Assembly: GCA_016928775.1 (NCBI GenBank) | Contig: JAFGKD010000103.1 | Coordinates: 1 to 44,212, forward strand | DNA: 44,212 nt | Source: Candidatus Zhuqueibacterota bacterium | GTDB taxonomy: Bacteria > Zhuqueibacterota > Zhuqueibacteria > Residuimicrobiales > Krinioviventaceae | Direction of reading: 5' to 3' | Shown: one piece after another, positions 24,342-32,617 of the stretch | Position numbering within the stretch: position 1 is the first letter of the stretch | Layout: each line of letters opens with the position of its first letter | Notes under the pieces: model-generated | The model's input: the letters and a program-made list of their open reading frames with translations, nothing else | Told to the model about the DNA's origin: nothing | Databases searched by the model: none | Position numbers and translations under genes: made by a program

Positions 24342-25199
24342 CTATGGATGGTGCACATTATGTGGCGTTTTTTTCGGTCGATCGAATGAATTGAGCTTTT
24401 CCATATCCTTGCCGTACAATTTGAAAATCGGTTGTCCGACTTCGGTGAGCAACCGTTCCAGGTAAATTTCATGATTCACCAAATCGATGGTATTTGAAAC
24501 GAGTCCCCGATTCATGGAAAAGACACCATCCATAGCGCCGTCTGAAAAAATTGATCCGGTAATGCACTGTTTGCGGTCAGAGGCCAATACAAACTGTCGA
24601 CCCAATTCAGGAACAGCCTGTAATTTACTGCGGCTATGCAAAATAGCGCCGGCGCCAGCGCGCTGCAGTTTTGCAAGTCCGTCGTGAAAACTATAAAGCA
24701 TGACCGCCATTTTGACTTTTCGGCGGGCGGCCTCTAACAAGAACGGCAGAACCGAATCAAATTCTTCGGCCCACAACGCCACATGCAGGGTCAAATTCGC
24801 TGTTTCGGCAAGATGATGCGCCCGGGTCACCAGGTCTTCGCGTGAGGTCACGCGCCAGAAATACTCCAGCACATCCGGTGTATGCTGCAGTTGCTCGAGC
24901 TCGTTCTTGGCGCGTTCGCAGGCATCGATTTTATCTTTTTTAATATTCTCAATCAGAATCTCCGGATCAACCGCAACATAGACTTTGGCATCTTTTTTCG
25001 CTGTCTCGACACGAACGGCGGCACCGCGGAGAGCGAGACGATCCAGAACTTCATAGACTTTGGCTCTGGGAACACCACTTTTTTCAGAAATCTGATAGCC
25101 GTTCGCCGGCGACTGTGCCAACAGCGCGCAATAGGCGCGCGCTTCATAGTCGCTAAAACCAATCGCTTTAATGGACTCGTAGGCATGCTCGAATGTCAT
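24342..25199 (-). CDS. TrmB-family transcriptional regulator, first gene of the operon
   Basis: A 285-residue protein with an N-terminal winged helix (about 10-80; IGFSDYEARAYCALL, then SGVPRAKVYEVLDRL as the recognition helix region), a coiled-coil linker (about 80-115, KKDKIDACERAKNELEQL), and a C-terminal TrmB-type effector region (about 120-260). TrmB proteins are more frequent in archaea and usually respond to metabolites. Its stop is 32 bases from the start of the dehydrogenase gene and on the same strand, so it likely leads the same transcript and may regulate itself. A short palindrome lies about 30 bases before its ATG. GAGGAG precedes the ATG. Confidence 0.85.
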   Translation of the reverse strand: MTFEHAYESIKAIGFSDYEARAYCALLAQSPANGYQISEKSGVPRAKVYEVLDRLALRGAAVRVETAKKDAKVYVAVDPEILIENIKKDKIDACERAKNELEQLQHTPDVLEYFWRVTSREDLVTRAHHLAETANLTLHVALWAEEFDSVLPFLLEAARRKVKMAVMLYSFHDGLAKLQRAGAGAILHSRSKLQAVPELGRQFVLASDRKQCITGSIFSDGAMDGVFSMNRGLVSNTIDLVNHEIYLERLLTEVGQPIFKLYGKDMEKLNSFDRPKKTPHNVHHP

Positions 25200-25229
25200 C
25201 GTCTCCTCGTTGACAATTGCGTAACCACT

Positions 25230-25240
25230 GTAGTAACTAC
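25230..25240. promoter_or_regulatory. Candidate operator for the TrmB-type regulator
   Basis: The palindrome GTAGTAACTAC has two five-base arms around one base, 30 bases upstream of the regulator's ATG and in an otherwise AT-rich leader. GTAAC also repeats directly at 25221 and 25233. The position suits an autoregulatory site. A promoter could not be assigned with confidence. Confidence 0.3.
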
Positions 25241-25286
25241 TAAATTATTTGATTATTTGCAAGTACTTTTTTTTACTGGGGGGGCA

Positions 25287-25414
25287 GAATCTCACAGCGC
25301 GGCCGCAGGCCGCAACCAAAGTAGAAATCTTTTTAACCGCAGAGGTCACCAAGATCACCGAGAAAAAAATCAATCATATCATAACGCGGTGGCCTCGGGG
25401 TTCTCGGTGGTTTT
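25287..25414. repeat. Compound intergenic repeat upstream of the lysine-type operon
   Basis: A GGCAGAATC unit (25287) is followed by a GC-rich GCGGCCGCAGGCCGCAACC segment (about 25301-25319), then a fold-back repeat in which CACCGAGAA (about 25356-25364) pairs with TTCTCGGTG (about 25401-25409). The GC-rich part plus the fold-back recur in the same order, inverted, at 39854-39960. The remainder of 25200-25477 shows no gene. Confidence 0.6.
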
Positions 25415-25477
25415 GACAATTATAAAAAACAAGATGTTGTAAATGTGTAGTGCTGTATTAATTTGCAATCGTTTTAC

Positions 25478-27928
25478 TTATCGCACCAAAACCATCTTGA
25501 TCACCCCATAATATTCATCCACCTGCATGCGGCAGAAATAAAGGCCTCCGGCCACTGGTATCCCTCGCTCATTTGTCCCATCCCACGCGGTTTGAAAGTG
25601 GCCGGGGAATTTCCGACTGTCCTCCAGCGTTCGAATGTGGCGCCCGAGGACATCAAAGATGGAGAGACTTACGTGACCGGCTTTGGATATGGCATACTCT
25701 ATATTTGTGGTTGGATTGAAGGGATTGGGATAATTTTGCAACAAAGTGAATTGTTCCGGTGTTGCGGACGAGAAAAAATCAATGGCCGATGCCGGTAGCA
25801 CATCAAATGCATACAAATCTTTGTCGATGCTGACGAGTACTTCATCGGCGGGATCCGCATCGATATTCGCCACAACGATAGCAGTGGGTTCATTCTCCAG
25901 TTGATGCTCCCACAACAGGCTATTACTGCTATCGATTGCGCGAATATGCTGTGTCAAGAAATTGGGATCATAATATTTCGTTGAAATAACGACAATGTCT
26001 TTGGTGCCGTTGCCGTCAACATCGCCAAAATCGGCTAATCCCGCTTCGTCGCGAGTCCAGTATATCTCGCCAGATGTTCCATTGGCGAGGGAGGTTTTGC
26101 CCACCCACGGATTGGCAATGAGTAGCAGGCTCTTGTTTGAATCAAATAACATCAAATTTTCCCCAGCGCCGGCACTATTCGTCCATTCTAATATACCCAT
26201 GCTGTCGTAGCAATAGAGATTGCCCATCACCGCAATAACTTCATAGCTGTCATCGTTGTCAAGGTCTTCGATGATAACATCGCGACCGTAATAGGTGCCG
26301 CCGTTTGACCAGAGAATGCTGTCCGATTTGCCGTCTATAAAAAAAACTTTGTTATTATAATTTGTCACCGCAACTTCCATATCACCATCGCCATTTATAT
26401 CTTTCGCATCAATGCCAAAGGCAATGCCGCTGCCGAGTGCGACGTCCCATATTCTGCTACCACTCTGGCCATCCAATAAAATGACCTGGCCGCCGCCTGT
26501 TGAATACGTGCCGATTGCGGCCGCAACATCCGGCGTGCCATCGTTATTGATGTCGCCATAAGCCAGATCAGTGGTCTCCTGATAATCACCGTTAGCCTGC
26601 CATTTCAAAGAACCGTCTTTATTCAGGGCCACGATCGTGGTGTTACCGCTGCTCGCCTTGCCGCCGGCAACGACATCCAGAACGCCGTCTCCGTCTACAT
26701 CAACAATATCTGCATTCACAGAGGTGCCGGTTGCTGGCAGGGAACAGGTCCACAGATTCACGCCAGTGGCGCTGTTCACGGCAACCACATCTCCGGCCGC
26801 AGTACCAAAGACCACATCGGCGAGATTATCATCATTTAAATCGCCGGCTGCAAATCCGTCTTCCCAGCGGTCGAACCATTCGATGGTGGCTGATGCTTTG
26901 TAGATCCATTTTAATTTTGCACTATGTGGTGGCGGCGGTGGTGTTATGTTGGTTTCAAAAATTGCCAGACCACCGCCATTTGTTCCGATCCATAAATTAC
27001 CGCTTGTGTCGAATGCCAGCGCATCAACATCATTATGCGGCAAGCCGGAATTTTGGGTATCAAAGACAGTAAACGGATCAATATCGAGAAAGGCCAGACC
27101 ACCACCAAATGTGCCGATCCAAACTCCTTCTTCCGGATCGAGGGCCACGGCATCCACAGTTGTTGAGGGCAGACGGGAATTATCTGCTGTATACAGCGTG
27201 ATATTCGGCCAGTCAATGATACGAAAACCGCCCGGCGATGCAGCACAGGCCATCCCGTTAGACTTGACGACCAAATCAAAACAATAAAATCCGGCGCCGA
27301 CATTGAGAACATCCCAGGATGTGCCATTAAATTTGGCAAGTGTCTTGTAAGTACCAGCCCAGATCGAACCATCCGCCCCTCGTGTCAGTGAGTAGACATA
27401 ATCATCTGTCAGACTCGAGTTTGAACTGTCGTAAACACGCCAGGTGGAGCCGTCAAAGTTGACAATGCCACCGCCCTGGGTGCTGATCCACAAATTATCA
27501 TGGTCGTCTATCAGCACATCCGTGATGAGGTCGGACGGTAAATCCGAATTATTGCTGTTGAAAAGATTAAATGTAGTGCCGTCGAGTATGGCCAATCCCT
27601 GTTTGTTCGTGCCAATGTAAATGTTGTTTTGACTGTCTACGGCAAGCGCCTTGATATCGTTTTCCGGCAGGTCAGAGTTGCCTGCATTATAAACGGTCCA
27701 GTTGATGTCATTGTATTTGGCCACACCACCTTTTGTACCGATCCACGCGTTGCCCATCTCGTCAAACGCAATACATTTGACAACATCGTTTGGCAGATCC
27801 GAGTTTGAGCTATTAAACACCGTCCAGTCACCGTTTTGCGCCTGGAGAAAAGTTGGGACTGTAAAAATCAGGAACAGCACTGTGGTAAATGGGAAGATAT
27901 TGGCGATCGCTACACTTTTTGTGTGCAT
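25478..27928 (-). CDS. Secreted propeller / FG-GAP repeat surface protein with type IX sorting domain
   Basis: An 816-residue protein. A signal peptide (about 1-30) is followed by Reg_prop-like repeats (about 33-330) of the form SDLPNDVV..IAFD..GN.WIGT.GG, then a second propeller of FG-GAP-like repeats with calcium-type acidic loops such as DVDGDGVLD, DINNDGTPD and DLDNDDSYE (about 350-700). The last 85 residues form a type IX secretion sorting domain with LLQNYPNPFNPTT and a typical ending in GGLYFCRMQV. It is probably exported across the outer membrane and held at the surface. The first propeller resembles the sensor half of hybrid regulators but has no kinase. No enzymatic role is visible. 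GGAGG precedes the ATG. Confidence 0.85.
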   Translation of the reverse strand: MHTKSVAIANIFPFTTVLFLIFTVPTFLQAQNGDWTVFNSSNSDLPNDVVKCIAFDEMGNAWIGTKGGVAKYNDINWTVYNAGNSDLPENDIKALAVDSQNNIYIGTNKQGLAILDGTTFNLFNSNNSDLPSDLITDVLIDDHDNLWISTQGGGIVNFDGSTWRVYDSSNSSLTDDYVYSLTRGADGSIWAGTYKTLAKFNGTSWDVLNVGAGFYCFDLVVKSNGMACAASPGGFRIIDWPNITLYTADNSRLPSTTVDAVALDPEEGVWIGTFGGGLAFLDIDPFTVFDTQNSGLPHNDVDALAFDTSGNLWIGTNGGGLAIFETNITPPPPPHSAKLKWIYKASATIEWFDRWEDGFAAGDLNDDNLADVVFGTAAGDVVAVNSATGVNLWTCSLPATGTSVNADIVDVDGDGVLDVVAGGKASSGNTTIVALNKDGSLKWQANGDYQETTDLAYGDINNDGTPDVAAAIGTYSTGGGQVILLDGQSGSRIWDVALGSGIAFGIDAKDINGDGDMEVAVTNYNNKVFFIDGKSDSILWSNGGTYYGRDVIIEDLDNDDSYEVIAVMGNLYCYDSMGILEWTNSAGAGENLMLFDSNKSLLLIANPWVGKTSLANGTSGEIYWTRDEAGLADFGDVDGNGTKDIVVISTKYYDPNFLTQHIRAIDSSNSLLWEHQLENEPTAIVVANIDADPADEVLVSIDKDLYAFDVLPASAIDFFSSATPEQFTLLQNYPNPFNPTTNIEYAISKAGHVSLSIFDVLGRHIRTLEDSRKFPGHFQTAWDGTNERGIPVAGGLYFCRMQVDEYYGVIKMVLVR

Positions 27929-28497
27929 GGCACTACCTCCATATTTAAGTACTGATAAGTCAAGAAGGAGAACGGGCAGTCGATGGTATTTGTAGATGAT
28001 TATGTGCGTGCAGCGGAGAAGGTTGTCGTATTAAAGCAAGGGAATGAGCAAGCAAGAGTACGAGAATTTTTTTACTAGGGCCGGTTCGTATAGCGCATGT
28101 GCGAGATCTCTTTCAAATAAAAATCGACATTTATTCCTTAAATTGCAAGTTGTTTTCATCGTATGTGTCACCTTGTTTTTTATATTTCTTTTGTAAAGAT
28201 TGAAAAAGTACCTCTTTGTTTAAGCTTTAATGAAGCGCATTTCAAAAATCTCTTGCATTTCATGCAGATTCTGTTACTTTACATATCAAACAGCTCTCTT
28301 GCGCCCGAAAAGTCCTCACAACTATGATATAGTAGTTTTGTCATCACACACGCATCCACTTCCTCTGGAAAAATTCTGCCTACATGTTGTGTTCTTTGAT
28401 AGAGCAAATTAAGTTCAACAAGCCAACTATAAACTGAATGGGATTATACGTCTCATAATAATTCGGCTTTATAAACTATTCCAAAAGGAGTGTGATC
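27929..28497. other. Divergent intergenic region
   Basis: About 570 bases between two divergently transcribed surface protein genes. It is AT-rich, especially 28120-28300, and likely holds promoters for both. Short frames can be read here but none has a convincing start, ribosome-binding site or recognisable product. No strong hairpin was found. Confidence 0.5.
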
Positions 28498-30195
28498 ATG
28501 AAAACGCGCTCTGTATTTTTCCTGCTGATTATTTTTACCATGTCTCCCGGGCTCTTGGGTCAGATGACTGTAAAAAACAGCACGGAGGACATCCTGATGG
28601 AGGTCAACGACGAAGGGGATTTTGGCTCGATTATGTTACTATCACCCACAAGCTCCACTCCAACGACCACCACCAACAAATTGTACAATATCGGCGGCAT
28701 GTTGTACTGGAACGGGAGTGTCCTTGGGGTGGGGAGCAACAGTTGGAATCTGACTGGCAATAGTGGAACGACACCGGGAACTCATTTTATTGGGACAACG
28801 GATAACCAGGCACTGGAATTTAAAGTGAATAGTACGCGTGTTTTGAGACTGGAGCCAACCTCTGCTTGCCCCAATCTCATAGGTGGCTTGAGTACTAATT
28901 TGGTTACAGCCGGTGTTGTCGGTGCAACAATAAGCGGCGGAGGTGGAACGAATCAAAATCTTGTGACTGATGACTACGGTACGATTGGTGGAGGCCAAAA
29001 CAATCAGGCGGGTGATAACGGTGGATCAACATCAGATAGATTTTATGCCACAGTGGGAGGGGGGCTCAACAATAAAGCCATCGGCGAATATTCCACAATT
29101 AGTGGCGGACGAAATAATACGGCGGGAGCCCCGATGTTTGCTACCATTGGCGGGGGAGAGAGTAATACAAGCAGCGGATTACGTTCCACTGTTGCGGGTG
29201 GTGAGAGCAACGTGGCCAGTTCCAGTGGCTCCGCTGTGGGTGGCGGATGGGATAATACGGCCAGTGGCGGGGCATCAACTGTTGCGGGCGGTGAGGAAAA
29301 TACTGCCAGTGGACAGTTCTCCGCAATACCTGGAGGAAGTAAAAATACCGCTCAAGGCTACCACAGTTTTGCCGCCGGTCGAAGAGCCAAAGCCAACCAT
29401 AACGGCAGTTTCGTCTGGGCCGATCCCACGGATGCCGATTTTGCGACTACAGCGGAGCATCAGTTCCTGATCCGTGCGAATGGAGGCGTTGGCATTGGTA
29501 AAACAAGCCCGACCCAGGCATTGGACGTCGCCGGTACGGTACAGATGACCGGTTTTCAAATGCCCACCGGCGCAACGAATGGTTATGTGTTGACGTCAGA
29601 TGGCTCGGGAGTCGGTACCTGGCAGGCTGTCACTGGCGGTGGCAGTGATGGCGACTGGACAATTTCCGGCAGTGATATGTATGCTGCGGTGTCCGGCAAT
29701 GTCGGCATTGGCACGAGCGGTGCGCTGAACGAAAAGTTGGTTCTGGAGAATGGAAATTTTTATATCAAAGGTGGAAACTCGTTATTAAGAGGCACAGGCG
29801 GCGGACAAAGGGTTGAGTACATACAAGCTATATACCTGACCTCTTCGGAATCATATTGCGAAGTTGAAATCCAGGGTGCAAATCCAGGCGATGCTGCTAT
29901 GGTGGTCGAAGCTCATCACATCTGTGGGAACGGCTACGGCGGCGGGGCTGCCTATGGCAAACAAATCTGGATCATCAGCTGCGAGGGCGGCTCATCTCCA
30001 TCAACGATTGTGGAATATCCCGGCGAATACGATGAGGCTTCAAACAATAAAATTACCCTGGATGGAGCATCCGGACCCATAATTCGCATAAAATTTCACA
30101 GGAGATTTGCTTATGATAATGGATCGGTGAGAATTTTGCTTTTTGGTGGTTTTAATCCTGAGACAGTAACATTTACGTCAACAAATCATCTTTAA
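28498..30195 (+). CDS. Secreted protein with YadA-head-like glycine/asparagine repeats
   Basis: About 565 residues. A signal peptide (about 1-22) is followed by a short lead, then at about residues 140-300 a run of 14-16-residue repeats of the type STVGGGxxNxAxGxx, for example STVAGGEENTASGQFSAIPG, ending with SFAAGRRAKANHNGSFVWAD. This pattern is that of left-handed beta-roll heads of trimeric adhesins and of related secreted proteins in FCB bacteria. After a GVGIGKTSP segment comes a second unit beginning NVGIGTSG, with a beta-rich C-terminal domain. There is no membrane anchor and no type IX sorting domain, so attachment is unclear. AGGAG lies seven bases before the ATG at 28498; the GTG at 28492 is too close to it. 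Confidence 0.8.
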   Translation: MKTRSVFFLLIIFTMSPGLLGQMTVKNSTEDILMEVNDEGDFGSIMLLSPTSSTPTTTTNKLYNIGGMLYWNGSVLGVGSNSWNLTGNSGTTPGTHFIGTTDNQALEFKVNSTRVLRLEPTSACPNLIGGLSTNLVTAGVVGATISGGGGTNQNLVTDDYGTIGGGQNNQAGDNGGSTSDRFYATVGGGLNNKAIGEYSTISGGRNNTAGAPMFATIGGGESNTSSGLRSTVAGGESNVASSSGSAVGGGWDNTASGGASTVAGGEENTASGQFSAIPGGSKNTAQGYHSFAAGRRAKANHNGSFVWADPTDADFATTAEHQFLIRANGGVGIGKTSPTQALDVAGTVQMTGFQMPTGATNGYVLTSDGSGVGTWQAVTGGGSDGDWTISGSDMYAAVSGNVGIGTSGALNEKLVLENGNFYIKGGNSLLRGTGGGQRVEYIQAIYLTSSESYCEVEIQGANPGDAAMVVEAHHICGNGYGGGAAYGKQIWIISCEGGSSPSTIVEYPGEYDEASNNKITLDGASGPIIRIKFHRRFAYDNGSVRILLFGGFNPETVTFTSTNHL

Positions 30196-30265
30196 ATTGT
30201 CAAACGGTAGGCTCACTTTCATATCAACAAGAAATATCTAATCTCCCAATGAATCGGAGAGGAGA

Positions 30266-31420
30266 ATGAAAATGAAATATTTAGTGCTTTTTGTGATAAT
30301 AATGCTTTTTTGTATTCGTGTCTTCGCCTCGGTAAACGTACAACTTTCAAATGGCGTGATCATGGAGACATCAAACGGTGTTTCTGTGGAACTGGATGGG
30401 GACTATACCTTTGATGAAAGCAGTTATTTTTGCGGCGAGATAAGTTCGGGAAACCGTAGCGGTTGTACGAGCTTTAGCGGTTTGGCTTTTTCCTCCGGAT
30501 TTAACGGCAGCATCACATGCCACACAGGATCCGAATATGATAAAAATAACGGCGAGCCGGCAAATTTTGCACGTTGGTATGAACTTGCGGCAAGTTCCGA
30601 TCTCAATCCGGTTACAATGACGATCACTTTTGTGAACAATGGTGATATCGATGAACGAAACGGATTGACCGATCCGGAGACATATTACATCATGCGCTAT
30701 GTGAATCCATGGACAAAATATGCCGCAACACTTGGGATAAACACGCTGACAGCAACAGGAGTGGATATCCCTGTCGGCGCCTCGGACTGGATTATGTCCA
30801 ATCAGGATCCGATTGCTGTTTCGCTGCGTTCCTTCAACGCTGTTGCCGAAAACGGCGCCATAACGATCAGGTGGGAAACAGCTGTGGAAATAAATAGTGC
30901 GGGATTTAATATTCTGCGAAGTCGAGAAAAAGACAGTGACTACCAACGAGTAAACGAGCAACTCATCGCCGCGAATGGTCAGCTTACAGTGGGTGCGGCA
31001 TACGAGTATATTGACTTTCCGGGTGTGAGTGCAATTTATTATTATAAATTGGAGGATGTGTCGCGTGATGGCAGGATCAGGTTGAGTACGCCGATTTCCG
31101 TCGAGCTCGTAACCGGTGTGTTGACACGTTTGGCGCCGCCAAAAAACTTTTTTCTCTGCCAGAACTACCCTAATCCCTTTAATCAAACCACGACTATTAA
31201 ATTTGGCATCCCCAGAGATGAGTTTGTTCAGCTCGTGATTTATAATATTCGCGGTGAGGCGGTGCGTTTGCTGGTGGATGAATACCTCCTGGTCGGCACC
31301 TATCTGCTGCTTTGGGATGGTCTGGACAATTATAGCTTTTGTGTACCGACGGGTGTTTATTTTTACAAAATGGGTTCTGGCGATTTTATTTCCAGCAAAA
31401 AACTGACATTAGCCAGGTAA
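30266..31420 (+). CDS. Secreted protein with type IX sorting domain
   Basis: A 384-residue protein with a signal peptide (about 1-22), an N-terminal region of unknown fold (about 25-185) that includes four cysteines, a fibronectin-III-like segment (about 190-285) with the familiar ITIRWETAVEINSAGFNILR opening, and a type IX secretion sorting domain (about 295-384) with LCQNYPNPFNQTTT. It lies 70 bases after the repeat protein on the same strand and may be cotranscribed. Function unknown; the domain order is common among surface or secreted proteins of FCB bacteria. A second ATG at 30272 has equally good ribosome-binding-site spacing. Confidence 0.8.
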   Translation: MKMKYLVLFVIIMLFCIRVFASVNVQLSNGVIMETSNGVSVELDGDYTFDESSYFCGEISSGNRSGCTSFSGLAFSSGFNGSITCHTGSEYDKNNGEPANFARWYELAASSDLNPVTMTITFVNNGDIDERNGLTDPETYYIMRYVNPWTKYAATLGINTLTATGVDIPVGASDWIMSNQDPIAVSLRSFNAVAENGAITIRWETAVEINSAGFNILRSREKDSDYQRVNEQLIAANGQLTVGAAYEYIDFPGVSAIYYYKLEDVSRDGRIRLSTPISVELVTGVLTRLAPPKNFFLCQNYPNPFNQTTTIKFGIPRDEFVQLVIYNIRGEAVRLLVDEYLLVGTYLLLWDGLDNYSFCVPTGVYFYKMGSGDFISSKKLTLAR

Positions 31421-31777
31421 AATTCGCTCTACAAGGTGATGAATAACATCCATCATCTATGGAAAAGGCGCCGTATGTGCCTTTTCCGAGAGGGGTCTCT
31501 CGCCTCCATCCGTCCCATACCACGCTGTTCAAAAGTGACCTGCACCCGATATGTGCTTCCCACGTGTTTTGAGGTGATGGTCACGGAATGTCATTTATGG
31601 CTGTTCAAGCGCGAGCCTCAGAACCGTTGCATAAATAAGATGGAGCGAATTCAAGAGTCGCATTCCTGCAATGATAGAAGTGCTTGTCTTGGCTATGCAA
31701 GTGTCTTATTATCAATGTATTGCGAGCAGCTATTCTTTCTGGCATTATCATTGTAATGAACATGCCGAGGAAAGTCT
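31421..31777. other. Intergenic region with a decayed sorting-domain remnant
   Basis: No intact gene. On the minus strand, 31485-31576 reads a broken relative of the type IX sorting domain (GHF, a stop, then TAWYGTDGGERP), parallel to GHFQTAWDGTNERGIPV of the propeller protein. The last part carries the leader of the NifX-like gene, with GAGGAAA before its ATG. Confidence 0.4.
31485..31576 (-). pseudogene. Remnant of a type IX sorting domain
   Basis: The minus-strand reading contains HLKTRGKHISGAGHF, a stop codon, then TAWYGTDGGERPLS. It aligns with HIRTLEDSRKFPGHFQTAWDGTNERGIPVA (shortened here) from the protein at 25478-27928 through the GHF, TAW, GT and P positions. An in-frame stop and missing flanks show that it is not functional. 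Confidence 0.35.
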
Positions 31778-32140
31778 ATGAGAATCGCCATTACAACCTG
31801 GCAAGGCCGAATTTCACCTGTTTTTGATTCGAGCCAATGGCTGCAATTGTTCGACGACTCGGGCGTGCGCCTTTTTTCAGAGCGCGAGTATATCGGCGAT
31901 GAGGCACCTTTTGGCAAGGTCGAACGGATCAAAAAACTTGGCGCGGACATTCTGATATGCGGCGCGATTACCCGCCCGTTACAGTTTGATCTGGCCAATT
32001 CGAACATTCGCGTCTATCCTTTCGTGTGCGGCGATGTGGCTGCAGTATTGGACGCTTTTATACGACAGCATGATATCGATGACCGCTTTGCCATGCCGGG
32101 CAGACGGAGGCGAAGAAGGAATCGACGCGGTCGTCCATAA
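31778..32140 (+). CDS. NifX/NifB-type iron-molybdenum-cluster-binding domain protein
   Basis: A 120-residue protein of the dinitrogenase iron-molybdenum cofactor biosynthesis (NifX/NafY) fold. It starts MRIAITTWQGRISPVFD, the family's usual opening, and has the ADILICGAITRPL segment. The C-terminal tail is a short arginine run (PGRRRRRRNRRGRP) not part of the fold. No nitrogenase gene is present; stand-alone members occur widely in anaerobes with ferredoxin and DUF5320 genes and have no settled function. The following ferredoxin gene begins 23 bases downstream, so the four genes 31778-33815 probably form an operon. Confidence 0.82.
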   Translation: MRIAITTWQGRISPVFDSSQWLQLFDDSGVRLFSEREYIGDEAPFGKVERIKKLGADILICGAITRPLQFDLANSNIRVYPFVCGDVAAVLDAFIRQHDIDDRFAMPGRRRRRRNRRGRP

Positions 32141-32163
32141 AAAGGAAAGGAAGATTGGCAGCA

Positions 32164-32550
32164 ATGATTTATATTGACAAAGATTTGTGCACGGGATGTG
32201 CGAAGTGTATCGATAGCTGCCCTTTTGCAGCACTGTCAATTTTAAACAAAAAGGCAGTTGTGGATGAAAGCCTGTGCCGTTTATGCGGCGTTTGTTTTGA
32301 GGCGTGTCCTTTTGGTGCGATATCCATGCCGACTGTCCGACAGACTAGCGACGCCAATGCGAGCGTAGCCGACAATCGGACAACCGAATTCAATGCGTTT
32401 GCGCCACTTTTTAATGATCCGGCGCCTTTTTCTGGATCAAGTCGACCTTTTGGAGGTGGGCAAGGCCGCGGCATACATTCCGGGAGAGGTGGTGGCCGGG
32501 GGTGCGGACGACGTGCAGGCAAAGGCCGCAGAATGGGTCGCAGACGCTAA
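32164..32550 (+). CDS. 2[4Fe-4S] ferredoxin with a Gly/Arg-rich tail
   Basis: About 128 residues. Two complete cluster motifs are visible: CTGCAKCIDSCP and CRLCGVCFEACP, each followed by FGA or FAA as in bacterial-type ferredoxins. After residue 60 the protein has a long low-complexity tail ending in GRGGGRGCGRRAGKGRRMGRRR, an unusual addition. It would carry low-potential electrons in the cytoplasm. ATG at 32164 is chosen over a TTG at 32155 because of ribosome-binding-site spacing. The neighbours suggest a role with the NifX-like protein in metal cluster handling, which is inference. Confidence 0.83.
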   Translation: MIYIDKDLCTGCAKCIDSCPFAALSILNKKAVVDESLCRLCGVCFEACPFGAISMPTVRQTSDANASVADNRTTEFNAFAPLFNDPAPFSGSSRPFGGGQGRGIHSGRGGGRGCGRRAGKGRRMGRRR

Positions 32551-32617
32551 AGCAAGATAAATTTGTATAATAGATATTTTTTCAATGTATTTTTCATATG
32601 TATAAAGGAGGTTTACA

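Noticed and set aside
13284..25199. Lysine biosynthesis by the forward alpha-aminoadipate pathway
   Set aside because: There is no homocitrate synthase and no LysW/X/Y/Z set. Citrate-lyase-type subunits and ALDH7 favour the breakdown direction.
30371..31186. Minus-strand open frame of 271 codons opposite the sorted protein gene
   Set aside because: No domains, and antisense to a gene with a clear signal peptide and sorting domain.
31436..31756. Plus-strand open frame of 106 codons
   Set aside because: No ribosome-binding site or domain; it overlaps the decayed sorting-domain remnant.
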